Shown here: one piece after another, positions 1-4,720 of the stretch
How positions within the stretch are numbered: the first letter of the stretch is position 1
Layout: every line of letters begins with the position of its first letter
Source of the DNA: Actinobacteria bacterium UBA3086
Lineage (GTDB): Bacteria; Actinomycetota; Coriobacteriia; Anaerosomatales; UBA3086
DNA length: 6,409 bases
Assembly (NCBI GenBank): GCA_002367305.1
Contig: DFBG01000142.1
Span: 1-6,409, forward strand
Reading direction: 5' to 3'
Position numbers and translations under genes: made by a program
Notes under the pieces: generated by a model
What the model saw: the letters and a program-made list of their open reading frames with translations, nothing else
Databases searched by the model: none
What the model was told of the DNA's origin: nothing

Positions 1-201
1 ATCGTGCGACTCATTCTGGGCCCGGATCATCGACTGCTCCTGCCCGCGTCCACGCTTGCCGGTGCATCGATCATGGTCTTCGCAGACCTGCTGGCGCGCA
101 CGGCGTTGGCCCCTATCGAGGTGCCCGTGGGAATCGTTACAGCGCTTCTGGGTGGCCCGTTCTTCATCTGGCTCTTGGTGCGCCGAGAGGGGGTGAGGTG
201 A
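1..201 (+). CDS. FecCD/BtuC-family ABC transporter permease, C-terminal fragment
   Basis: This is the 3' end of a membrane permease of the FecCD/BtuC family, which as a dimer forms the channel of importers for cobalamin, heme or iron-siderophore complexes. The reading frame is open from base 1, so the start lies outside the window and only about 66 residues are seen. They match the family's C-terminus: the GPDHR...LLPAS turn that follows the coupling-helix region, a hydrophobic helix with ADLLAR, then the EVPVGIVTALLGGPFF segment leading into the last membrane helix and a short basic tail. Its TGA (199-201) overlaps the ATG of the downstream ATPase gene by one base, so the two genes are translationally coupled and should encode one transporter. 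The periplasmic or lipid-anchored binding protein is presumably further upstream. The substrate cannot be read from this fragment; the companion ATPase suggests cobalamin or a corrinoid. Confidence 0.92.
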   Translation: MVRLILGPDHRLLLPASTLAGASIMVFADLLARTALAPIEVPVGIVTALLGGPFFIWLLVRREGVR

Positions 202-1445
202 TGCTCTCGTTCGAGAACGTGACCGCCGGATATGGCGACACTGCGATCGTGCGTGATGTCTCGCTCGTCGTTCCGCCGGGCGAGATCGTGGGGCTCGTGG
301 GACCCAACGGTGCAGGGAAGTCGACGTTGCTGCGCGCGATCACCGGTTCGGCCGACGTGCACAGAGGCTCCCTCACGCTGAACGGTACCTCGCTCGCGAA
401 CATGAACGCGAGGGATCGTGCGCGATCGGTCGGCGTGGTCCCGCAGTCGGTCGAGGCCACCTTCTCCTTCTCCGCGCGCGAGTTCGTGCTCATGGGCAGG
501 CATGTGCGCATGACACGGTTCGGCACCGCGTCGGCCCATGATCATGATGTTGTCCAGGAGATGCTCGAGCTCACCGATACCGCGTATCTCGCCGACGACC
601 CCGTGGACACCCTTTCGGGCGGAGACCTGCAACGTCTCGCTCTTGCGCAGGCCCTCGCTCAGGAGCCCGACGTTCTGCTTCTTGACGAGGCGACGAGTCA
701 CCTCGACCTCAACCACCGACTCCAAGTGCTGAACCTCGTCCGCCGACTCGCCGACGAAGGCAAGGCCGTGCTGGCCGTGTTCCATGACTTGGATCTGGCC
801 GCGCGATACACGGATCGGCTCGCTGTGGTGCATGAGGGCGGCATCTTCTCGGCGGGGGGACCGTCCGATGTGCTGACCCCGGAGATGCTGCGCTCGGTAT
901 TCGGCGTGCGGGCTGTTGTAGGTGCTGATCCGGTGACGGGCAGCTTGAGCGTCACCCCGGTCCTGCGGGAGCAGGACGTACCTCCCGAGAGCCAGGGGTC
1001 CGTTTTCATCGCGGCTGGTGGAGGAGCCGGGTCGCACCTCATGGGACTACTCGCGCTGGAGGGCTTCTCGGTGTCCGCCGGCGTGCTCAACCACGGGGAC
1101 ATGGATCGTGAGGTCGCAGCCTCGCTCATGGTCACTCGCGTCGATCTGACCGCATACGACACCCCGCCAGAGGAGATTCGCACGCAGGTGCTGGACATGG
1201 CGCGGAAGGCTGATGCACGCGTTGTGTTCGCCGTGCCGTACGGTCCGGCCAACCTCGCCAACCTTGAGGCCGCGGCTGCGGCCGAGGGTCCGCTCGTACT
1301 CGTGGGGACGTGGAGCGAGGAGTTGGACTTCACGCATGGCGAGGCGACGAAACTCTGGCGGAGTTTGCAGGCCGATTCGATCCAGGTGACCGATGCGCGC
1401 CGTGCGTTGGCAGCGGTGCGCGGGCTGGTGCATTCGGAACCCTAG
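201..1445 (+). CDS. BtuD/FecE-type ABC transporter ATPase with extra C-terminal domain
   Basis: Cytoplasmic ATPase that powers the BtuC/FecD-type importer encoded just upstream. Residues 1 to about 255 form a complete ABC domain: Walker A GPNGAGKST (34-42), Q-loop Gln82, signature LSGGD (138-142), Walker B VLLLDE (158-163), D-loop SHLD and switch His195. The MGRH...TRFG stretch near 98-108 is typical of the cobalamin/iron-siderophore subfamily. Usual members have about 255-270 residues; this one has 414. The extra domain (about 267-414) opens with a beta strand and a glycine-rich turn (AAGGGAGS, 271-278), looks Rossmann-like, and has no recognisable catalytic motif. From memory, archaeal BtuD proteins (Halobacterium) have a similar tail, so a B12/corrinoid importer is the best guess; iron-siderophore is the alternative. 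I chose ATG 201 because GAGGGGG (187-193) lies 7 nt upstream; GTG 198 would leave only 4 nt. The gene ends at TAG 1443-1445. Confidence 0.9.
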   Translation: MLSFENVTAGYGDTAIVRDVSLVVPPGEIVGLVGPNGAGKSTLLRAITGSADVHRGSLTLNGTSLANMNARDRARSVGVVPQSVEATFSFSAREFVLMGRHVRMTRFGTASAHDHDVVQEMLELTDTAYLADDPVDTLSGGDLQRLALAQALAQEPDVLLLDEATSHLDLNHRLQVLNLVRRLADEGKAVLAVFHDLDLAARYTDRLAVVHEGGIFSAGGPSDVLTPEMLRSVFGVRAVVGADPVTGSLSVTPVLREQDVPPESQGSVFIAAGGGAGSHLMGLLALEGFSVSAGVLNHGDMDREVAASLMVTRVDLTAYDTPPEEIRTQVLDMARKADARVVFAVPYGPANLANLEAAAAAEGPLVLVGTWSEELDFTHGEATKLWRSLQADSIQVTDARRALAAVRGLVHSEP

Positions 1446-1513
1446 ATGAGCTTCTACTCAAGCAGAGTCAGGAAACTTCGGGTGGGCGCGCCCGGCACCG
1501 ATCGTCAGGGCAG
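1446..1513. other. Convergent intergenic gap with imperfect GC-rich hairpin
   Basis: This 68-bp gap lies between the ends of the ABC ATPase gene and the convergent small membrane-protein gene. It holds the perfect 10-bp palindrome GGGCGCGCCC (1484-1493) inside a larger imperfect hairpin whose outer arms are GGT (1481-1483) and ACC (1497-1499). No T-run follows on either strand, so it does not meet the usual intrinsic-terminator pattern. It may still slow or end transcription from both sides. A 33-codon frame opens with the ATG directly after the ATPase stop, but it has no ribosome site of its own and no recognisable content. Confidence 0.3.
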
Positions 1514-1720
1514 TCAAGACACGGGGATCACGGGCGGTGGGGCGTAGTAGTCAGGCCCATGAAGCGGCGGAGGAGCGATCGACTTGTTCGCGAAGGACTT
1601 GTCTGGCCGCGCTGCGTCGGCGTACGTGGTTCCCTGAACGAGAAGCACGAGGGCGAAGACTACCGCGACCATCATGAGGGTCAGTCCCAGATATCCGATC
1701 ACATTCGCAGCCCTTGGCAT
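1514..1720 (-). CDS. Small single-TM or secreted protein with Pro-rich tail, function unknown
   Basis: A 68-residue protein that I do not recognise. Residues about 7-28 form one strongly hydrophobic helix after a short N-terminus with a single Arg. It is followed by YADAA (33-37), where an Ala-x-Ala pattern could be a signal peptidase I site. The rest (about 32 residues) is polar and then proline-rich, with APPP occurring twice (49-52 and 60-63) around GPDYY. It is therefore either a small inner-membrane protein with an external Pro-rich tail or a secreted short peptide. The start is well supported: AAAGGAG lies 6 nt before ATG 1718-1720, whereas the longer frame reaching 1771 has no ribosome site and has non-hydrophobic residues ahead of the helix. 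It lies on the same strand as the WalJ-like gene, 88 nt downstream of its stop, so co-transcription is possible. No function is assigned. Confidence 0.7.
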   Translation of the reverse strand: MPRAANVIGYLGLTLMMVAVVFALVLLVQGTTYADAARPDKSFANKSIAPPPLHGPDYYAPPPVIPVS

Positions 1721-1777
1721 GTACGACTCCTTTATTGGGTCGCTACGTGATCGATGAGGCGCAAATGGCATGCCACG

Positions 1778-1809
1778 TACGGGGACTTACGCGTACTTAC
1801 GGGGACCTT
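1778..1809. repeat. Short GC-rich direct repeat pair, possible REP-like element
   Basis: Two near-identical 12-mers, TACGGGGACTTA (1778-1789) and TACGGGGACCTT (1798-1809), lie 20 bp apart in the same direction. Between them sits the palindrome TACGCGTA (1788-1795), and just outside is the 10-bp palindrome TGGCATGCCA (1766-1775). The block begins exactly at the stop codon of the WalJ-like gene (TGA, complement of 1809-1811) and fills about half of the 88-nt gap to the next gene. Extragenic position plus palindromes plus a GGGGAC core resemble REP-type elements mobilised by RAYT/IS200-like transposases in many genomes, but only one copy is visible here. Confidence 0.4.
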
Positions 1810-2594
1810 CAGTCAGAACAACCCAGGGGTCCGACGATGCGAACCCGACAGGGGTGTCCGATTCTCTCGAGTGTGGTGTCGACCGATGTACGCACGTGCC
1901 GAGGCGCGTTGTTGGTTTCTGAGAGGTGTAGCGCGTAGATCGCGGTGAGGGAGTCGTGGCAGGCATCGGCGATAGCGGTGGCCGCGTCGACATTGGACAG
2001 GTGGCCGCGGGTGGACAGTATCCTCTGCTTCAGGAACCACGGATACGGCCCATTCGTGAGCATGTCCACGTCGTGATTGCACTCGACCGCCAGTACGGCG
2101 CTGTCCCGCATCGCTTCGCGTGCTTCAGCCGTGATCTCGCCGGTATCGGTCACGACCGTGACGGCACCTTGTGGCAGTTCGACTCGCACGCCTATGGGCT
2201 CGACCGTGTCGTGTGAGGCACGGAAGGCGATGACGTTCGCGCCAGCGATAGTCGTGGGATCTGCCGGTGCGAGAACGCGCGAGTCCTGGCATTCACGGTC
2301 GAGAAAGGCCGCCCGTCTTGTGCCTGCGCTGGAGTACACGGGGACTGAGAGCCGTTTCGCGAGTACGCGCACGCCGCGAACGTGATCCCCGTGCTCGTGC
2401 GTGACGATGATTGCACGGAGCCGTTCAGGATCGATCCCAAGCGTGCCGAGACGTCGAAGCGTTTCGCGTGCCGAGAACCCGACGTCCACGAGGACAACGC
2501 CCTCAGGCGCTTCGATCACGATGCAGTTGCCGCTGGAACCCGAGCCCAGGAAGTGGACGAGGGATTCGGGTGCGGTGTTGATATCAAGAGACAT
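1809..2594 (-). CDS. walJ: WalJ/YycJ-family metallo-beta-lactamase-fold hydrolase (predicted DNA exonuclease)
   Basis: A cytoplasmic metallo-beta-lactamase-fold enzyme of the YycJ/WalJ/VicX family, 261 residues, the usual length. Family members are two-metal hydrolases, and characterised ones act as 5'-to-3' exonucleases on DNA. Visible features are the N-terminal GSGSSGN loop (17-23), metal-binding THEHGDH with His66, His68, Asp70 and His71, then SHD (His128), TDTGE (Asp150), ECNHD (171-175), RGHLSN (His198) and LHLSETNN (His222). The last four blocks separate this family from RNase J, RNase Z and glyoxalase II. In Firmicutes the gene follows walRK; here there is no two-component system beside it, so any link to cell-wall control is not supported. 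The start is ATG at 2592-2594. No Shine-Dalgarno precedes it, but a TACAAT -10-like box ends 6 nt upstream, which suggests a leaderless mRNA. The gene ends at the edge of a repeat block. Confidence 0.88.
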   Translation of the reverse strand: MSLDINTAPESLVHFLGSGSSGNCIVIEAPEGVVLVDVGFSARETLRRLGTLGIDPERLRAIIVTHEHGDHVRGVRVLAKRLSVPVYSSAGTRRAAFLDRECQDSRVLAPADPTTIAGANVIAFRASHDTVEPIGVRVELPQGAVTVVTDTGEITAEAREAMRDSAVLAVECNHDVDMLTNGPYPWFLKQRILSTRGHLSNVDAATAIADACHDSLTAIYALHLSETNNAPRHVRTSVDTTLERIGHPCRVRIVGPLGCSD

Positions 2595-2632
2595 GGCGCG
2601 ATTGTACTACCCTGCACTGACGCGGGGTGCAA
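2595..2632 (-). promoter_or_regulatory. Candidate leaderless promoter of the walJ-like gene
   Basis: On the minus strand TACAAT (complement of 2601-2606) matches the -10 consensus at five of six positions and ends 6 nt before the ATG, so transcription would begin at or next to the start codon. No Shine-Dalgarno lies between them. A weak -35-like TTGCAC (complement of 2627-2632) is 20 bp upstream, longer than the usual spacing. A -10 box about 6-7 nt before the start is the known pattern for leaderless genes in actinobacteria and Deinococcus. The inverted repeat TGCAC-N9-GTGCA (2613-2617 and 2627-2631) overlaps the spacer and -35 box. Confidence 0.45.
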
Positions 2633-2652
2633 AACGTGGGAAGATACTCAGG

Positions 2653-2671
2653 AACGGCGCCGTTGAGCGCC
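2653..2671. promoter_or_regulatory. Perfect 12-bp palindrome and small hairpin upstream of the two-TM gene
   Basis: AACGGCGCCGTT (2653-2664) is a perfect 12-bp palindrome. Partly overlapping it, GGCGC (2656-2660) can pair with GCGCC (2667-2671) over a 6-nt loop. It sits 31-42 bp before the GTG of the downstream gene and just after a weak -10-like GATACT (2643-2648), so it would fall near the transcription start or in the 5' leader. It could be an operator or a leader hairpin. No regulator is identifiable. Confidence 0.25.
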
Positions 2672-2694
2672 TTGAGTGAGAGAGGTGGTACGCC

Positions 2695-3051
2695 GTGGCT
2701 GCAACGAGTCGATGGTCGCTACGCAACATATATCTGTATCTGGTGTGCCTCATCACCCTGATCATGGTGATCGTGGCCGCTGTGGGGCTTATTCGCAACG
2801 GTGTGGAGCTCGTATATCCGGATCCCGGCTACTACGATCGACCCATTTCGATCGATGGTGAGATGAAACAGTCGGCAGAGGACATCGAGGCGCAGCAGGA
2901 ACTCTGGGAGAAGCAGGATCGCCGAAACACGATCCTGGGTCTCGTCGGCAACGGAGCCATGCTGCTCATTGCCGGCCCGCTGTATCTGTACCACTGGCGC
3001 AAGATCGAGGTCGAGTTGACCGAAGAAGTCGCTGTTTCTGAGAAAAGCTAG
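2695..3051 (+). CDS. Two-TM membrane protein of unknown function
   Basis: A 118-residue integral membrane protein without an assigned function. It has a short N-terminus, a first transmembrane helix at about 12-33 (opening IYLYLVCLITLIM), a charged non-membrane loop of about 45 residues (34-79), a second helix at about 80-99, and a basic-then-acidic tail (HWRKIEVE...). The loop holds PDPGYY (42-47), then an acidic, Gln/Glu-rich probable helix (about 56-77). The first-helix pattern recalls short hypothetical proteins found in several lineages with N-terminal YLYLV segments, but I cannot name a family. Start: GTG 2695-2697 with AGGTGG (2683-2688) 6 nt upstream. It stands alone on its strand, divergent from the walJ-like gene and convergent with NDH-2, separated from the latter by only 6 bp. 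Confidence 0.8.
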   Translation: MAATSRWSLRNIYLYLVCLITLIMVIVAAVGLIRNGVELVYPDPGYYDRPISIDGEMKQSAEDIEAQQELWEKQDRRNTILGLVGNGAMLLIAGPLYLYHWRKIEVELTEEVAVSEKS

Positions 3052-3060
3052 CTTCTCTCA
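3039..3060. terminator. Weak bidirectional hairpin spanning two convergent stop codons
   Basis: TGAGAAAAG (3039-3047) pairs with CTTCTCTCA (3052-3060) around a CTAG loop, nine positions with one A-C mismatch. The hairpin contains the stop codons of both convergent genes (TAG 3049-3051 on plus, TGA complement of 3058-3060 on minus). It could act from either direction, but the stem is AT-rich and no U-run follows on either strand, so it is a weak terminator at best. Confidence 0.3.
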
Positions 3061-4326
3061 GCGCTGCATGGCGAGCATCTCGCGTGTTCGCTTCCAGGCG
3101 AGCGGGATGCCTCCGACCTGCAGCCAGTACTTCACATAGGTTATGCGCTTCATTACGATCGCCGGCAGTCCGGTGAGGCTCACGCCGTACATCCAGCCCA
3201 CGCCCCAACTGGGTCCCACGCTCACGAACTCGCCTCGCATGTGGGGGATGAAGGACTCCGTCGGACGTCCATCCAGTTCGCGCATGAGGTTATTGGCCAC
3301 ATGCGGGCCCTGTTGGATGGCCATCTGGGCGAGCATGGGAAGAATGTTGTTCTTTTTCGGGTTCCTGAACGAGGCTACGTCGCCGATGATGTAGGCGTCC
3401 TCGTGACCCAGTGCCTTGAGGTCGATCTCGGTCACCAGCCGATGGCTCGCATCCATCTCAAAGCCCCACTCCGCCGCGTGCGGATCCGCTTTGGCTCCTC
3501 CGCACCATACGAGCACGGTCGAGTTGATCCGTGCTCCCGACGCCAGTACGATCGCGTCGTCCTCGACATGATCCACCATCGATCCCGTGTGGACGGTGAC
3601 CCCCATGGCCTCGAGCTTTCTCACCGCTTTGTCGCGCTGCGGTTCGTGCAGGTCATAGAGAATGCCCGGGCGCCCTTCCACCAGGTTGACCTGCAGGTCG
3701 TTCGGATCGAGACCCGCATCCAGCATACGTTTGGGTAGCAGTTGACCCATCGTTCCCACGATCTCCACTCCTGTGGCTCCACCGCCGACGACGGTGAAAC
3801 TGAGCGTGCGTCGGCGTTCCTCTGCCGACGAGAGCCGTGCGGCATGCTTGAACGCAGCCTCACCCTGACGCTGCAACTCTTGGGCATCTTCGACCGACCA
3901 CATGGTGATGGCTCGCTCCCGCAGGCCGGGAACGGGCGGCACCACGGGCACTGCGCCGGATGCCACGACGAGGCGCCAGTAGGGAACCACCTGTCCGTCA
4001 CCCACTGTCACGGTGTGTTCGTCAGGATGGATCGCGGTCACTCGGTTGTAGCAGGTCCGGACGGGCAAGTTACGGAACACGGCAGGGTGCCAGAGCTCGC
4101 AGAACTGAGGTCGAGGAGGTCCCACCGCGACGAGGTCGAGTTCCGAGAGCGCCTGTTGGCAGGGGTCCGGCTCCACGAGCAGAATCTCGACATCGTCGCG
4201 TCCTTTGAGACGCCGACCCAGAGTCACGGCGCAGGTGGTCCCTGCATATCCTCCGCCGACGATGACGATTCGCCGCTCCGCATCAGTCTCCGGACAGGCG
4301 ACAGCGGTATGTGTTCCTTCGGCCAT
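3058..4326 (-). CDS. ndh: Type II NADH dehydrogenase (NDH-2), FAD-dependent NADH:quinone oxidoreductase
   Basis: A 422-residue single-subunit flavoprotein that passes electrons from NADH to membrane quinone without pumping protons. It has two dinucleotide folds: the FAD site GGGYAG (24-29) with the strand-end acid Glu52, and the NADH site GGGATG (181-186) followed by GVE, with Glu217 at the strand end, as expected for NADH rather than NADPH. YIIGDVA (312-318) is the second FAD contact, and AQMAIQQG (333-340) is the NDH-2 signature near the quinone site. The C-terminus (about 370-422) is amphipathic and basic with aromatic residues, typical of membrane attachment. A variable tail of about 17 residues precedes the first fold. 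The start is ATG 4324-4326; its GAGGGG is about 12 nt upstream, a long spacing, and an out-of-frame ATG lies between them. It is divergent from the glutaredoxin operon. A general FAD/NAD disulfide-type oxidoreductase is less likely: no CxxxxC is seen. Confidence 0.88.
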   Translation of the reverse strand: MAEGTHTAVACPETDAERRIVIVGGGYAGTTCAVTLGRRLKGRDDVEILLVEPDPCQQALSELDLVAVGPPRPQFCELWHPAVFRNLPVRTCYNRVTAIHPDEHTVTVGDGQVVPYWRLVVASGAVPVVPPVPGLRERAITMWSVEDAQELQRQGEAAFKHAARLSSAEERRRTLSFTVVGGGATGVEIVGTMGQLLPKRMLDAGLDPNDLQVNLVEGRPGILYDLHEPQRDKAVRKLEAMGVTVHTGSMVDHVEDDAIVLASGARINSTVLVWCGGAKADPHAAEWGFEMDASHRLVTEIDLKALGHEDAYIIGDVASFRNPKKNNILPMLAQMAIQQGPHVANNLMRELDGRPTESFIPHMRGEFVSVGPSWGVGWMYGVSLTGLPAIVMKRITYVKYWLQVGGIPLAWKRTREMLAMQR

Positions 4327-4385
4327 GTTCGTTCATGTCCCCTCAGATCGTAGAGTTCCCTCGGATATGTGTACCCTTGGCAGTG

Positions 4386-4410
4386 GCTGTCTCGCCGATT
4401 CCGAGACCGC
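4386..4410. promoter_or_regulatory. 25-bp dyad between divergent ndh and glutaredoxin genes, candidate operator
   Basis: GCTGTCTCG (4386-4394) and CGAGACCGC (4402-4410) form an inverted repeat with one mismatch in nine pairs and a 7-bp spacer; the inner six pairs (GTCTCG / CGAGAC) are perfect. The centre (4398) is 72 bp from the ndh start and 77 bp from the glutaredoxin start. It overlaps the expected -35 region of the glutaredoxin promoter. The geometry fits a dimeric repressor or activator site controlling one or both genes. The regulator is unknown. Confidence 0.4.
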
Positions 4411-4429
4411 GGGTTGTGGAACATATACT
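4399..4429 (+). promoter_or_regulatory. Candidate promoter of the glutaredoxin / FTR-Rieske operon
   Basis: TATACT (4424-4429) matches the -10 consensus at five of six positions and lies in an AT-rich patch. The best -35 is weak: TTCCGA (4399-4404), 19 bp upstream, inside the dyad. Transcription would start near 4436, giving a leader of about 40 nt before ATG 4475. A poor -35 overlapped by a dyad would suit control by an activator or repressor. Confidence 0.4.
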
Positions 4430-4474
4430 CAGATGTCAGACAATCGCACGATTCACTTGCTATGGAGGTGCACG

Positions 4475-4720
4475 ATGCGGGTCAAACTCTATGGGCTGTC
4501 GACGTGTCCGTACTGTCGCATGACAAAGAAGTATCTGGCGAGCAATGATGTCGAGTTCGATCTGCTCGAGGTCGATCTGCTGGAGGGTCAGGAGCGTGAA
4601 GACGCCATCGCGACCGTGAAGGAGATCTCCGGAGGCAAGTCATTCCCGGTCGTTGTGATCGGTGATGAAGTGATCGTGGGCTTCAACAAGGTGCGCATCA
4701 AGGAGTTGCTGAGCCTGTGA
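4475..4720 (+). CDS. Glutaredoxin-family thiol-disulfide oxidoreductase (NrdH/Grx-like)
   Basis: An 81-residue cytoplasmic glutaredoxin-fold protein that reduces protein or low-molecular-weight disulfides. The N-terminal strand VKLYGLST leads to the active-site CPYC (Cys11-Cys14), the dithiol form, followed by the helix KKYLASNDV. The substrate-side loop has SFPVVVIG with the cis-proline at Pro58, and GFN (69-71) follows the last strand as in glutaredoxins and NrdH-redoxins. The length is typical of the small bacterial class. The start is ATG 4475 with GGAGG (4464-4468) 6 nt upstream; the frame is open further upstream but without a ribosome site or homology. Its TGA overlaps the GTG of the FTR-Rieske gene by 4 bp (GTGA), so the two are translationally coupled, and the FTR-Rieske protein is the likely electron donor to this glutaredoxin (inference). 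No ribonucleotide reductase gene is nearby, so an NrdH role is not supported by context. Confidence 0.9.
   Translation: MRVKLYGLSTCPYCRMTKKYLASNDVEFDLLEVDLLEGQEREDAIATVKEISGGKSFPVVVIGDEVIVGFNKVRIKELLSL

Noticed and set aside
1..200. Cobalamin riboswitch for the transporter operon
   Set aside because: The operon start is outside the window, and nothing resembling the B12 box is in the visible non-coding parts.
27..1037. Long open frame on the minus strand opposite the permease end and ABC ATPase
   Set aside because: It is a shadow of the high-GC ATPase gene: composition is Arg/His-rich, with no domain and no ribosome site.
1446..1547. 33-codon frame directly after the ATPase stop
   Set aside because: No ribosome site of its own, Gly/Arg-rich with no feature, and it runs into the convergent gene.
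1721..1771. Extended N-terminus of the small membrane protein
   Set aside because: AAAGGAG lies inside this stretch and serves ATG 1720; the extension is polar and basic and precedes the hydrophobic helix.
3241..3738. Plus-strand frame opposite NDH-2
   Set aside because: Antisense shadow of a clear NDH-2 gene; no start signals or family pattern.
4327..4385. A -10 box for ndh on the minus strand (TACACA / CATATC region)
   Set aside because: Matches are poor and no -35 lies at proper spacing, so no promoter is called.
4205..4474. In-frame upstream extension of the glutaredoxin gene
   Set aside because: It overlaps the divergent NDH-2 start and the promoter region, shows no homology, and the GGAGG before ATG 4475 fixes the start.
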